A stretch of 64,000 nt of DNA, from contig NZ_CP081943.1 of NCBI RefSeq assembly GCF_020423045.1, positions 992,001 through 1,056,000 on the forward strand, read 5' to 3'. Position 1 is the stretch's first letter. Each line of letters begins with the position of its first letter. The stretch is from Pseudomonas sp. MM213. GTDB lineage: Bacteria > Pseudomonadota > Gammaproteobacteria > Pseudomonadales > Pseudomonadaceae. Below, piece by piece: positions 52,115 through 61,957 of the stretch. Position numbers and translations under genes: made by a program. A model generated the notes under the pieces. The model was not told where the DNA came from. It did no database searches and saw only the letters and a program-made list of their open reading frames with translations.

Positions 52115-53083
52115 TTGAGCGCGGGCAAGAAAGTTTTAGGGCTGGTCGCAGTGTTGCTGATGGCGGCCCTGTGGGGCAGTTATGTGTATCTGTTCCAGGA
52201 GAACCGTGACGGGCAACTCGGGGCGTCAGCCGACAGTTCCGCCTGGTGCGGTACGCCACCGGCCGGCGATGCGGCGGCGCTGGGCAAGGATCACCTGACC
52301 CTGCGCATCACCAACAACGTACGGGGCGATTTCATGCTCTCGGGTGCGGTCATCGTCTCCGAGCGCACTTTCGAACGGTATGACCTGGGCCGCAACGAGT
52401 TGCGCCTGCGCCTGGAACCTCTTCAATGGTCCTACGGCGTCACGCCGATCTTCCTTGAGCAGGTCAGGATCAAACCGCTGAGTCGCAACCTCTCTTCGCT
52501 CGACAAAAGTGCCTACGCCGAGCTTGAATCCCGGCCCATCGGCGTGCAGGGGCGGGCGGCGGCGTTTCCGTTCGACACCTGGCGCTACGGCTACAAACCG
52601 GTGCTGTACATCCTCAAGGGCAATGAACGGATCGACCTGAAGTTCAAACGCATCACCACCCTCATGGAGATGTCCAACACCTTCACGCCGATTCAAAAGT
52701 ACAACCGGGTCGAATACATCAACGAGAAAAATTCATTGGTTCGCGAGGACGATTACAAGCCCTACGCGGCCAATGAGTGCGCCTTCAGTGTCGAGCGCAA
52801 AGGCTCGTTCAAGGTGATCGTGCTGCTGTTGTTGCTGGTGATCTGCCTGCCGCTGATGCACGTGTTTTATCGTGACGAACCGGGCATCGATTTTCTCGCG
52901 ACACTGGTGAGTATCGGCGCGATCCGCGTGCTGTTGGTGGGACCGCTGGAGGACTTCCAGTTGTACAACATCGACTTCCTGTTCGGCGCCGCGATTCTGT
53001 TGGTGGGCACGGTGTCGTTGATCAAGGCGATGCGGGCGAACAGTCGGCGGGAGTTGGCGTTGAAGAGTGGTTCTTCGTGGTGA
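52115..53083 (+). CDS. Membrane protein, 322 aa, unknown; TTG start
   Basis: The TTG at 52115 has AAGGAG 6 nt upstream and no in-frame ATG nearby, so a TTG start is likely (protein begins M/L-SAGKKVLGLVAVLLMAALW). One N-terminal TM (about 5-25), a periplasmic domain of about 210 residues with 'WCGTPPAG' and a lone Cys pair, then three C-terminal TM segments ('VIVLLLLLVICLPLMHVFY', 'FLATLVSIGAIRVLLVGPL', 'FLFGAAILLVGTVSLI'). A four-TM protein with a large outer domain. Family not recognised. Downstream of DUF934 but with its own ribosome site. Confidence 0.8.
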   Translation: MSAGKKVLGLVAVLLMAALWGSYVYLFQENRDGQLGASADSSAWCGTPPAGDAAALGKDHLTLRITNNVRGDFMLSGAVIVSERTFERYDLGRNELRLRLEPLQWSYGVTPIFLEQVRIKPLSRNLSSLDKSAYAELESRPIGVQGRAAAFPFDTWRYGYKPVLYILKGNERIDLKFKRITTLMEMSNTFTPIQKYNRVEYINEKNSLVREDDYKPYAANECAFSVERKGSFKVIVLLLLLVICLPLMHVFYRDEPGIDFLATLVSIGAIRVLLVGPLEDFQLYNIDFLFGAAILLVGTVSLIKAMRANSRRELALKSGSSW

Positions 53084-53108
53084 CGCAAGGTTAAGACCAT
53101 GGTGACGC

Positions 53109-53195
53109 TTTCGCGGGCAAGTCGGATCGCCGCACCGCTCGCTCCTACAGGTATTGCGTAATCCTTGTAGGAGCGAGGCTTGCCCGCGAAGGGGC
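53109..53195. repeat. REP pair, GGAGCGAGGCTTGCCCGCGAA type, left copy with insertion
   Basis: The left copy is split by an inserted stretch: CGCGGGCAAG-TCGGATCGCCGCACCG-CTCGCTCCTACA. The right copy (53166-53195) is regular. Between convergent genes. Confidence 0.8.
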
Positions 53196-53214
53196 CCTCG
53201 AATCAACCCTCGGA

Positions 53215-55569
53215 TCACTTCAACGCCGGATCCCCCATGTTCATCTTCTTCCAGCCTTGCAACAGCACCTGGGCCTTGGGCTCCTGTCCGTTTTCCAGGT
53301 AGTACTGGATCAACGACAACCGCGCATTGCGGTTCGCCGGTTGCACCTTCAACAACCGTTCCAGTTCCTCGCAGGCCTCATCGACCTTGCCGCTGTCATG
53401 CAGCGCCACCGCCAGCACATAGCCGAATTGCGCGCTCTGGGGTTCCAGGCCGGCGGCTTTGCGCAGCACCGGCATGGCCTGGGCCGTTTTGCCCGCTCGT
53501 ATCAGCGACAACCCTTGGGTATGCAACAGCAAAGCGGCGTCCGGATGCTCCTTGATGCCCTGTTCCAGCAGGGCCTGTGCCTCCTGACCGCGCCCACTGG
53601 CTTCCAGCCACTGCACCAGCGTCACCAGCGCCGGGTAAAAGTCCGGATCGCGCTGGAGCGCCGTGCGCAGCAGCGCTTCAACTTCAGCGCTGCGACCGCT
53701 GGCCTGATACAGCATGGCGAGGTTGAGGTTGGCTTCCGCGCGTTCGGCCAGGCTCTTTTGCACAGCCTCATACTCGGCGATGGCGGCGTTCCAGTTCGCC
53801 TGAGCGCTGCCCAAACCATCGCGGGCGACGCTGAGCAGGTCACGGGCGGCAGCGATGCGTACCGCTTTGACCGGGTCACCCAGTAACGGTGTCAGCAGTG
53901 GTGCGCGCTCCGGTGGCGGGAGGAACGCGCTGATCGCCCGAACGGCGCTTTCACGCACTTGCGGTGCCGGGTTGCGCAAGTCCTGAGTCGCCAGTTTCAA
54001 CGCCTGTTCGCTGGGGTACAGCGGCAACTCGGCCAGCAGCGTTGCGCGCTGGATCGCCGGCAGGTTGCTGCGTTGCAGCTGTTCGTACAAGGCTTGCGCC
54101 GCGCCGGGCTGACCGTTGCGAATCAGCCACAGGCTTTCGTCGTAACGCGGCGCCTGGGGGGCGGTGGCTGCGGTGTTCCAGAGCTTGAATTGTTCAGTGA
54201 TTTTGTCACCGGCCTTGCCCTGATGGCAGGTCAGGCAGGCGTCCGGCGTGCCGAGTTTTTTCGCCCGCTCAGGGTTGGGAATGCTGAAGCTGTGGTCATG
54301 CCGAAAGTCATTGCCCATGTAGAACTTGCCGGGCATGTGGCAATCCACGCACTGCGAACCCGGTTGCCCCATGACGTGGCGGGTGTGCTCGACAGAATCG
54401 TAGTTTTTCGCCTGCAAGCCCTTGCCCTCGACACCGGCCACCGAGGTTTTGCCGGCGCTGTTGTGGCATTGCAGGCAGACGCCGTTGCCCGGTGCCTTGA
54501 GTTCGTTGCTGTGGGGGTTGTGGCAGTTGCTGCAGCGCACGCCCTTGTCGAACATTTTGCTCTGGGCGAAGGAGCCGTGTTCGAACACTTCGTCCTTGAT
54601 CTTGCCATCCAGCGCATACAACTCGCGGGTCAGGGGGCTGGGCAGATAGTCATCCATCAGCCGCTTGCCAACGGTGAAGCCATCGCCCAGCGGCGCGCGC
54701 CGTGAGTGGCAGCGGGCGCAGGTTTCGATCTCGACGGTCGCGTCCTTGTCTTTGAGGTCGACGGCGAAACCGGCGTGGATCAGATCAGTCTTTTTCGCGG
54801 TCCATTCCAGGTGGCTGGACGCCGGGCCGTGGCACGCCTGACAACCCACGCCAAGGCTGTTCCACTGACTGTCAAAGGTGTTTTTAGCCGCGTCGAAGTT
54901 GCGTTTGTAGCCGGTGGTATGGCACTCGACGCACATGAAATTGGCGTTCTGGCTCGGCTTGCTCCAGTGCAACGGGTTCTTGAAATTCACACCCTGGCCC
55001 GGATAGAGGTGAAACCAGCGGTGTTTCTCGGTATCCCAGGCGATGCCCAACGCCTGCAACCGACCGTCACCGACTTCAATCAAATACTGCTGCAACGGCG
55101 CGATGCCAAAGGTGTAGGCGACCTTGAAGTCAGCGTTGTTGCCATCAATGCCCGGTGTGTTGACCCAGAATTCGTCGTTCTTGCGCGAAAACCGGGTCGT
55201 CTCGTTTTCGGCCTTGAAGGTAACGTTGTTGAAGTCGCCGAGCATCGTCCCGGCGCTGGCTTCCTGCATCGCCAATTGGTGATGCGAGCCTTGCCAGTCC
55301 TTCACTTGTTCGCTGTGGCAAGCCTGGCACTGTTGCTCATCGACCATCTTCGCCGGCGCGGCGACCACGGGTTTTTCAGGAGCAATGACCGGTGTACTGA
55401 GCGGCGGCGCATAGGTCACCGGGGCCGGTTGGCTGCTGAACAGAAACCAGCCAATGCCCGCGATCGCCAGGAGCAACACGCTGATGAGAACGGGAAACAG
55501 ATAACGAGAAAACGAAGTCGGTGACGAATCAGGGTTTGGGGCGGCTGCTTTATTTTTATGTTTCGGCAT
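53215..55569 (-). CDS. Membrane-anchored octaheme cytochrome c with C-terminal TPR domain
   Basis: A 784-residue protein from MPKHKNKAAAPNPDSSPTSF; GGAAG lies 6 nt upstream, and an ATG 4 codons earlier is possible. One TM at 22-44. Eight CxxCH motifs occur: CQACH (81-85), CVECH, CQACH, CARCH, CSNCH, CLQCH, CVDCH and CLTCH, up to about residue 440, like cytochrome c554/octaheme multiheme proteins. A HEAT-like and then TPR region follows (about 480-780: 'ANLNLAMLYQASGRSAEVEALLRTALQRDPDFYPAL' …). Probably a periplasmic electron-transfer or reductase protein. No partner quinol oxidase is nearby. Confidence 0.9.
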   Translation of the reverse strand: MPKHKNKAAAPNPDSSPTSFSRYLFPVLISVLLLAIAGIGWFLFSSQPAPVTYAPPLSTPVIAPEKPVVAAPAKMVDEQQCQACHSEQVKDWQGSHHQLAMQEASAGTMLGDFNNVTFKAENETTRFSRKNDEFWVNTPGIDGNNADFKVAYTFGIAPLQQYLIEVGDGRLQALGIAWDTEKHRWFHLYPGQGVNFKNPLHWSKPSQNANFMCVECHTTGYKRNFDAAKNTFDSQWNSLGVGCQACHGPASSHLEWTAKKTDLIHAGFAVDLKDKDATVEIETCARCHSRRAPLGDGFTVGKRLMDDYLPSPLTRELYALDGKIKDEVFEHGSFAQSKMFDKGVRCSNCHNPHSNELKAPGNGVCLQCHNSAGKTSVAGVEGKGLQAKNYDSVEHTRHVMGQPGSQCVDCHMPGKFYMGNDFRHDHSFSIPNPERAKKLGTPDACLTCHQGKAGDKITEQFKLWNTAATAPQAPRYDESLWLIRNGQPGAAQALYEQLQRSNLPAIQRATLLAELPLYPSEQALKLATQDLRNPAPQVRESAVRAISAFLPPPERAPLLTPLLGDPVKAVRIAAARDLLSVARDGLGSAQANWNAAIAEYEAVQKSLAERAEANLNLAMLYQASGRSAEVEALLRTALQRDPDFYPALVTLVQWLEASGRGQEAQALLEQGIKEHPDAALLLHTQGLSLIRAGKTAQAMPVLRKAAGLEPQSAQFGYVLAVALHDSGKVDEACEELERLLKVQPANRNARLSLIQYYLENGQEPKAQVLLQGWKKMNMGDPALK

Positions 55570-55647
55570 TGCGACTTCCATAGTCCGGGTGCGTTTGCCG
55601 TCAGGCGCGCGTTCTAGCTCGATGCAGCTTTGACGGATGCCGGGCGT

Positions 55648-55661
55648 CTGTCAAATGACAG
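55648..55661. promoter_or_regulatory. Perfect palindrome CTGTCAAATGACAG
   Basis: Six-bp arms with an AA centre, 79 bp upstream of the octaheme cytochrome start and 122 bp upstream of the lipoprotein. It may be an operator of either gene. It has the GTCA-N2-TGAC layout reminiscent of, but not equal to, NorR-type sites (GTCA-N3-TGAC). Confidence 0.25.
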
Positions 55662-55782
55662 GTGTGATCCTCTGCGCGGCGATAGATGAATGTTGTGATT
55701 CTGCACAACAAAACGCGCTGCATTAGCTATACCTGTTAAACCATTTCCAAACCGTAGTCGACCGCCCTACAGGAGTTACCGC

Positions 55783-56453
55783 ATGAAGCTTGCATTGATG
55801 ATGAGTACATTGTGTATTGCCTCGATCGGCGTAGTTGGCTGCGCCAGCAAAAAGGTCGAGCCAGACGAGTATTCAGGCTTCCTCAAAAATTACAGCCAAC
55901 TCCAGGAAGCCAAGTCACCTTCGGGTGCCGTAGTGATGCGCTGGATCGATCCGAAAGTTGACATCAAGAAATTCCAAAGCGTGTATATCGAGCCGACCCA
56001 GCTGTATCCAAAACCTCAGCCGACGGCAAAATCCCTCAGACCACCCTGAACGGAATCACCAGTTATTACGATCAGGCGCTCAAACGCGAAATCGGCAAAT
56101 CCCTGCCTCTGGCCTCAGGCCCTGGCCCGGGTGTGATTGTGGTGCGCGCCGCGATCACTGCCGTCAGCAGCAAGACCGAAGGGCTGAAACCTTATGAAGT
56201 GATCCCGATTGCGCTGGTGGCAGCGGCGGTGAGTACCGCCAGCGGTATTCGTGATCAGCAGACCGACCTGGCCACCGAAGCGGTGTTCCTGGACGGCGGC
56301 AGCAATAAAGTCGTGGCCCAGGTCGTGCGCAAGGGCACCGGCAAACCGCTGGAAAACGAATCGCAGGTGATGAAGGCCGATGACGTGAAAAGCGTGATCG
56401 ATGGCTGGGCTGCGGATATGCATCAGTCGTATCTGAAGCTCAAATCCAAGTAA
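55783..56453 (+). pseudogene. DUF3313-like lipoprotein, frameshifted
   Basis: MKLALMMSTLCIASIGVVGCASKK has a lipobox (VVGC). The frame reads '…VYIEPTQLYPKPQPTAK' and then breaks after residue 83 at the A run 56028-56031. The next frame continues 'IPQTTLNGITSYYDQALKREIGKSLPLASGPGPGVIVVRAAITAVSSKTEGLKPYEVIPIALV' to the stop at 56453, giving the full family length of about 223 residues. One missing A (AAAA for AAAAA) explains it. As written, the frame ends at 56049 after 88 residues. Either a real frameshift or a homopolymer sequencing error. Confidence 0.82.
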
Positions 56454-56463
56454 GCGCAAAAAG

Positions 56464-56556
56464 CTTCGCGGGCAAGCCTCGCTCCTACAGAGTTGCGGTC
56501 GGATGCAAAAAATGTGTACGACTCGGACCTGTAGGAGCGAGGCTTGCCCGCGAAAG
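56464..56556. repeat. REP pair, GGAGCGAGGCTTGCCCGCGAA type, outward orientation
   Basis: Copies at 56464-56490 and 56529-56556, inverted, between convergent genes. Confidence 0.82.
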
Positions 56557-56575
56557 CGTACTTATGGGCACCGCA

Positions 56576-59089
56576 TCACTCCCCGACAAACCACCGGTAA
56601 TACGGATTCCCCCCATCCCCGCGCATCACCTCGCGAATATCCCTGGCCCACGCATCACGGTCGCCGTCATAGGCATGCAGGCTCGCCCGATAGAACTGCA
56701 TCAAGCGCTGCTGGTGCGCATTCATCCGCTCGATGAATCCCGCATCGGCATTCACTAACGGTGGCGCGACGTGCAAGTCCAGCAGGGCGGGGAGCACCCG
56801 ACTGATCTCTTTGGCCCGCACCCACGGCGCATATTCGATACGCGGCTGGTCGTCGGTCACCGGCGGGGCATCGGCGGCGAAACGCTCCAGCCCCGTGCGA
56901 TCGGTGACCCACGTGGCGAGCAAGGCGTTGGCGGAACCGATGCCCACGTCCTGCAACGTGCTGCGCACACTGTCCTGCTGGAAGCGCTCGCTGATTTTCG
57001 CCGCATCCAGCGCAATCGGTTCCATCGAACCCACCAGCAGCATTTCGTGGAACTCGCTGGTCCACACGTTGGCGTACGGGAACACATCGAGAAAGCTGCG
57101 CACCAGGGCGCGCGAATCGTCGATGTTCTGCGTGGGCAGCGGCAGCCACTGCGCGACCAACCCCTGTTTCTCCAGACGACTGGCGGCCAGTTGGTAGAAG
57201 TCCCGGGAGTAAAGATTGACCACACCGGCAGCGGAGGGCGGTGGCGGCTCAAGGGTGATCAAGTCATAGCGCTGCGGGTTGCGCAGCAGCTCCTGGCGAC
57301 CGTCGCGCAGGCGTACGTCAACGCCGGGATCGGCGGCGGCATTGAAGTTGCCTTTGAACAGCGGCGCAGCCTTGACCACCGAAGGCAGCAACTCGGCCAC
57401 CACCCGGTGTTCCAGCCCCGGATAACGGGTCAATGCGCCGGCGGTGATGCCGGTGCCAAAACCGATCACCAGCGCCGAGCGCGGTTCGCCGTTGTGGATC
57501 AGCAGCGGCAGCAGCGCCTGAATGCGCATGTAACGCAAGGACGGCATGGCGTCGCCGGTGTTGGACACGCCTTGAATGTACAAGCGCTGGAAGGCTTTCT
57601 GCCCCTTGCCCTGGGTGACCACCGCCACGGTCCCGCCGCGTCCTTCCTCATAGAAGGCCAGCGTGGCGTTGCGAGCACCGGGGAGCAGGCTGGCGAGTTT
57701 GTTCACCGGGGTAAATACCGCCACCGCCACCGACAACAAGCCGATAGCCACCACCGCTTGGCGCCGACCTTTCTTGACCCCGTGACCCTTGCGCACCGCG
57801 AAGTACCCGATCCCGGCGGCGACGATGGCCAACAGCCCCAATGTGCGTACCAGGCCCAGCCACGGGATCAGCACAAATCCGCAGAGCATCACCCCGACAA
57901 TCCCGCCCAGCGTATTGAACGCCACGACAGCGCCGACATCCTGGCCGACCCGCTCGCGGCCAACGCTAAGGCGCAGGGCGAGGGGGAACGCCGCGCCCAA
58001 CAACAGCGTCGGCACAAACACGATGCTCAACGCCGCCACTGCAAACCGCGCGCTCATGCCCGGCAATTCACTCGCACCCAGCGACAACACCCAGGCTTCG
58101 GCGAGGCTTTGCGCGACCACCAGCCAGCGACCGAGCAGGGCGATTTCCAGCAACGCGACCAGCCCGGCGCCGGCGATCAGCAGCCCGAATACTCCCCAGG
58201 GATCACGAATGCGCTCCACCCGACGGGCCAGCAGCACACTGCCGAGAAACAGCCCGGTGAGGTACGTCGCCAGCACCACGGCAAAGGCGTAGGTGCGGGT
58301 GCTCATGAACTGCACGATCGATTGCGACCAGACCACCTCATAACCGAGGGCCACACCGCCGGCAATCGAGTACAGCCACAAGGCCAGTCGGTCGGGCGCT
58401 TTGCTCGACGTGTGTTTCGCCGGCGCAACGGCCGGTAGTGAACGGTGACGCTGAAACCACAAGGCGCCGGCGGCGGCCAGCAGGTTCAGCATCGCGGCGG
58501 CCAGGGCACTGCCGCGCACGCCGAGGGTGGCAATCAGCACGAATGCGGCAAGCAGGGTGCCGGCGATGGCCCCGGCGGTGTTCGCCGCGTAAAGCTGGCC
58601 GCCAGCCTTGCCCAGATGCTGCGGGTCAGTGGCCAGCGAGCGCACCAGCACCGGCAAGGTGCCGCCCATCAACAGCGCCGGAATACCCACCAACGCAAAC
58701 GGCAATACCCATGCGGCCAGACCGATGTGTTGTTCCAGCCAGGCAAACGGGCTGGCCGCGAGGCTCATGGCGAAGGTCGCGCCGACACCCAACACGGCCA
58801 CCACCACTTCCAGCCCTGCATACAGCAGAACGGGCTGCTGCAAGCGATCCGCCCAGCGTCCGAACAGCCATCCACCCAAGGCCAGCCCGGCAAAAAAAGC
58901 GCTGATACCGGTGGTGATTGCATAGACCTCGACGCCGACCACCAGCGACAGTTGCTTGATCCACAGCACCTGATACACCAGCGCCGCGGCACCGGAGACG
59001 AACAGCAACAGGGCCGGGATCAGCAGCGCGGGGGAGGCGGCATGAGGAACAGGAATGGCCGACGACTTGCTGGCGACACGTGAGGACAT
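56576..59089 (-). CDS. Fused MFS-like / spermidine-synthase-like membrane protein
   Basis: An 837-residue protein from MSSRVASKSSAIPVPHAASP; a GTG 12 codons earlier is possible. The N-terminal 460 residues have about 14 TM segments ('LVYQVLWIKQLSLVVGVEVYAITTGISAFFAGLALGGWLFGR'). The C-terminal part is a Rossmann spermidine-synthase-like domain with 'ALVIGFGTGITAGALTRYPG'. The catalytic Asp region of SpeE (D-x-x-D-P) is replaced by 'YDLITLEPPPPSAAGVVNLYSRDFYQLAASRL', so it is unlikely to make spermidine. This fusion family is common and uncharacterised. Confidence 0.88.
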   Translation of the reverse strand: MSSRVASKSSAIPVPHAASPALLIPALLLFVSGAAALVYQVLWIKQLSLVVGVEVYAITTGISAFFAGLALGGWLFGRWADRLQQPVLLYAGLEVVVAVLGVGATFAMSLAASPFAWLEQHIGLAAWVLPFALVGIPALLMGGTLPVLVRSLATDPQHLGKAGGQLYAANTAGAIAGTLLAAFVLIATLGVRGSALAAAMLNLLAAAGALWFQRHRSLPAVAPAKHTSSKAPDRLALWLYSIAGGVALGYEVVWSQSIVQFMSTRTYAFAVVLATYLTGLFLGSVLLARRVERIRDPWGVFGLLIAGAGLVALLEIALLGRWLVVAQSLAEAWVLSLGASELPGMSARFAVAALSIVFVPTLLLGAAFPLALRLSVGRERVGQDVGAVVAFNTLGGIVGVMLCGFVLIPWLGLVRTLGLLAIVAAGIGYFAVRKGHGVKKGRRQAVVAIGLLSVAVAVFTPVNKLASLLPGARNATLAFYEEGRGGTVAVVTQGKGQKAFQRLYIQGVSNTGDAMPSLRYMRIQALLPLLIHNGEPRSALVIGFGTGITAGALTRYPGLEHRVVAELLPSVVKAAPLFKGNFNAAADPGVDVRLRDGRQELLRNPQRYDLITLEPPPPSAAGVVNLYSRDFYQLAASRLEKQGLVAQWLPLPTQNIDDSRALVRSFLDVFPYANVWTSEFHEMLLVGSMEPIALDAAKISERFQQDSVRSTLQDVGIGSANALLATWVTDRTGLERFAADAPPVTDDQPRIEYAPWVRAKEISRVLPALLDLHVAPPLVNADAGFIERMNAHQQRLMQFYRASLHAYDGDRDAWARDIREVMRGDGGNPYYRWFVGE

Positions 59090-59133
59090 AGGGCTATTGC
59101 CTTGTACAAATTTCGAATTAAACACAAAACCAT

Positions 59134-59224
59134 TGTAGGAGCCGGCTTGCCGGCGATAGCGGCCGTCCAGTCGATAAAAGTGTCGCCTGAAAAAACGCCA
59201 TCGCCAGCAAGCCGGCTCCTACAG
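59134..59224. repeat. REP pair, GGAGCCGGCTTGCYGGCGA type
   Basis: Inverted copies with a spacer of about 40 nt separate the fusion gene's start from the sulfatase end. Confidence 0.85.
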
Positions 59225-59286
59225 GGTTTGTGTTTGCACCATGGAATAGGGCCGCTTGCCCGGTCAGGGCGAGCGGCGGTCAAACG

Positions 59287-60861
59287 TTATTTCTTGGCTT
59301 TTTCTTCAATCCGCCGATCCACATCCGCGCGGATCTGATCGATGCTGAAGCTCGCCGGCTTCTGGCTAGGCGGATACTCGACGAAGGTTTCCAGGAATCT
59401 CGCGGCCTGGGTGGACGCTAGCGATACGAGGTACGCGTTCTTGGCCGTCCAGTCGTAATACTGGTCGGAAACCACGTCGGCACGTTCATACGGATCCATG
59501 CGCAGGTTGAAGATTTTCGGTACGCGCAGGCAGACGAACGGTTCGGCCCAGACTTCGAAACCACCCGGTTTGCGTTGTTCGCAGAACACCGCTTTCCAGT
59601 TTCCGGAGCGCATGGACACGAGCACGCCATCATCGTTGAAGTAGAAGAACTGCGTGCGCTCACTCTTAGGCGATTGGCCGGTCAGGTACGGTAGTTGGTT
59701 GTACCCGTCCAGATGCACCTTGAAACTGGTGCCGCCTGAAGCCGGCGCCCAGCCCTTGAGCAGCTTGTCCTTGACCCCGTCGTCGCCAGCAGCCGCCAGC
59801 AAGGTCGGGAACCAGTCGAGGCCCGAGAACAGTTCGTTGGAAACCTCGCCCGGTTTGATCTTGCCCGGCCAACGCACCATGGCCGGAACGCGGTAGGCAC
59901 CTTCCCAGTTGGAGTTCTTCTCGTTACGGAACGGCGTGGTCGCCGCGTCCGGCCAGGACCATTGATTCGGGCCGTTGTCGGTGGTGTAGACCACGATGGT
60001 GTTGTCGGTGATTTTCAGATCATCGAGGGTCTTGAGCAGTTTGCCGACATCGCCGTCGTGCTCGAGCATGCCGTCGGCGTACTCGTTGCCTGGCATGCCG
60101 CTCTGGCCCGCCATCGATTCACGCACATGAGTGAAGGCGTGCATGCGCGTGGTGTTCATCCAGACGAAGAACGGCTTATCGGCCTTGGCCTGTTTCTCGA
60201 TGAACGCTTGCGCAGCGGCGGTGGTTTCGTCGTCGATGGTTTCCATGCGCTTGGTCGTCAAGGCGCCGGTGTCCTCGATCTTGCCATCGGCAAAGCTGTG
60301 GATCACGCCGCGTGGAGAGTTGGCCTTGACCCACTCGGGGTCATCTTTGGGCCAATACGGTCGTTGCGGCTCTTCTTCGGCATTGAGGTGGTACAGGTTA
60401 CCAAAAAATTCGTCAAAGCCGTGGTTCGTTGGCAGGTATTCATCCCGGTCGCCCAAGTGATTTTTGCCGAACTGGCCTGTCGCGTAGCCTTGCGATTTGA
60501 GTGCCTGAGCGATGGTGATGTCGCGTTTCTGAATGCCGACCGGCGCACCTGGAACGCCGACCTTCGACAGGCCGGTACGCAACGGCGTCTGGCCGGTGAT
60601 GAACGATGAGCGTCCGGCCGTGCAGCTGTTCTCCGCGTAATAGTCGGTGAACAGCATGCCTTCCTTGGCAATCCGGTCGATGTTCGGAGTCTTGTACCCG
60701 ACCACGCCCATGGAGTAGGCACTGATGTTGGTCTGGCCGATGTCATCGCCGAAGATCACCAGGATATTGGGTTTTTCGGCGGCCCCGGCAGTCGCCGAAA
60801 TCGCCATCACCGAGGCCGCCACCAGGGCGAGTTTCGGTAGCCACTTGCGTATGCGAGTCAT
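59287..60861 (-). CDS. Periplasmic arylsulfatase
   Basis: A 524-residue protein with a signal peptide (MTRIRKWLPKLALVAASVMAISATAGAA). Metal ligands Asp39/Asp40 are in 'ILVIFGDDIGQ'. The formylglycine site is C80-TAG-R ('AENSCTAGRSSFITGQTPLRTGL'), the CxAxR variant of CxPxR. 'FGKNHLGDRDEYLPTNHGFDEFF' and 'IVVYTTDNGPNQ' provide further ligands. It hydrolyses sulfate esters. Cys80 needs a formylglycine-generating enzyme, which is not in this window. Last gene of the leftward run from 63992. Confidence 0.93.
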   Translation of the reverse strand: MTRIRKWLPKLALVAASVMAISATAGAAEKPNILVIFGDDIGQTNISAYSMGVVGYKTPNIDRIAKEGMLFTDYYAENSCTAGRSSFITGQTPLRTGLSKVGVPGAPVGIQKRDITIAQALKSQGYATGQFGKNHLGDRDEYLPTNHGFDEFFGNLYHLNAEEEPQRPYWPKDDPEWVKANSPRGVIHSFADGKIEDTGALTTKRMETIDDETTAAAQAFIEKQAKADKPFFVWMNTTRMHAFTHVRESMAGQSGMPGNEYADGMLEHDGDVGKLLKTLDDLKITDNTIVVYTTDNGPNQWSWPDAATTPFRNEKNSNWEGAYRVPAMVRWPGKIKPGEVSNELFSGLDWFPTLLAAAGDDGVKDKLLKGWAPASGGTSFKVHLDGYNQLPYLTGQSPKSERTQFFYFNDDGVLVSMRSGNWKAVFCEQRKPGGFEVWAEPFVCLRVPKIFNLRMDPYERADVVSDQYYDWTAKNAYLVSLASTQAARFLETFVEYPPSQKPASFSIDQIRADVDRRIEEKAKK

Positions 60862-60931
60862 CTGACTTGCTCCTTTTGCGCTAGTGTCGCGTGGTGCGAC
60901 AAACGTTTATTGCAGTCCTGCGTCACGCTTT

Positions 60932-61957
60932 TTATTGCACTTGCTCGGGAGTGGCGGCCGCCTCGAACGGATAGATCCGGCGCCATTCGGACGCCATGTC
61001 GACGATAGTCCAGCCACGGGTTTTTGCTTCGTCCAGGGCTTTGTCCAGGCGCCCGATATCGGACTTGCGGTCATAGGCCCATTCGCGTTTGGCGTCGGTG
61101 TGGTGCACCAACCCCATGAATCGTTTGCCGGGGCCGGCGGCAGTCCACTGCAACATTTGCAGGTCGCCGTCGGAATTGCCGAACGCCAGGATTGGCCGCT
61201 TGCCGATCACCGCGTCGATGCTTTCCGGTTTGCCCGGGCCGTCGTCGTTGTGGGCCAGTTTGGGCGTGCGCACGATCGAGGCTTTGCCGTCCTTGAACTG
61301 GAACGCCGTGACGAAGGTGGTGCCGATCACTTGCTCGGGCGGGATACCGTAGACCTTCTCGGCGAAGGCGCGCATGAACCCGGTGTCGCCACCGGAGACG
61401 ATGTAGGTCTTGAAATCCTGGCCGCGCAGGTAGTCGAGCATTTCCAGCATCGGCTGGAAGATCATCTCGGTGTACGGCTTGCCGGTCTTCGGATGCCGGG
61501 CCTGGCTCAGCCAGGTCTTGGCATAGTCGTCGAAGGCTTCGGTGGTCATGCCGGTGTGGGTCGCACCGAAGATCTTCATGATGCCGTCCATGCCGGCGGC
61601 GGCGAGTGCCTGGTGATCGTTTTCCAGGACGGCCTTGAAGGGCTGGGTGGTTTTCCATTCCGGGTGCTGCGGCGCGGTGCGCTTGACCTCTTCCAGGGCA
61701 AACAGCAGCTCGAAGTACATCGGCTGCTCGCTCCACAAGGTGCCGTCGTTGTCGAACACGGCGATGCGGTCAGCGGGCTTGACGAAGTCCCTGCTGGATT
61801 GGTCGGTGACCGTCTGGACGAACTCGATGATGTGCTTTTTCGCCGGGCCGTCATTCCACGACGGCAATGGCTCGTTGGCATGCGCCAGCAGCGGCAGGAT
61901 CAGCGCGAAGAGCAGCGTCAACCCGAAACGATGGTGGCTTGATGTCGCGTTCGTCAT
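60932..61957 (-). CDS. Periplasmic HAD-family phosphatase (phosphoserine-phosphatase-like)
   Basis: A 341-residue protein with signal peptide (…[15 protein letters not shown]). HAD motif I DNDGT (69-73, in '[19 protein letters not shown]'), motif II '[20 protein letters not shown]' and motif III/IV '[15 protein letters not shown]' are complete. The large cap is between 80 and 180. It may dephosphorylate a secreted substrate. Overlaps the BatD-like gene by ATGA, so it is cotranscribed with it. Confidence 0.9.
   Translation of the reverse strand: MTNATSSHHRFGLTLLFALILPLLAHANEPLPSWNDGPAKKHIIEFVQTVTDQSSRDFVKPADRIAVFDNDGTLWSEQPMYFELLFALEEVKRTAPQHPEWKTTQPFKAVLENDHQALAAAGMDGIMKIFGATHTGMTTEAFDDYAKTWLSQARHPKTGKPYTEMIFQPMLEMLDYLRGQDFKTYIVSGGDTGFMRAFAEKVYGIPPEQVIGTTFVTAFQFKDGKASIVRTPKLAHNDDGPGKPESIDAVIGKRPILAFGNSDGDLQMLQWTAAGPGKRFMGLVHHTDAKREWAYDRKSDIGRLDKALDEAKTRGWTIVDMASEWRRIYPFEAAATPEQVQ

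Noticed and set aside
56133..56453. Independent small gene starting at 56133
   Set aside because: Its frame continues upstream to the A-run frameshift, and with it forms the C-terminal half of the DUF3313-like lipoprotein.
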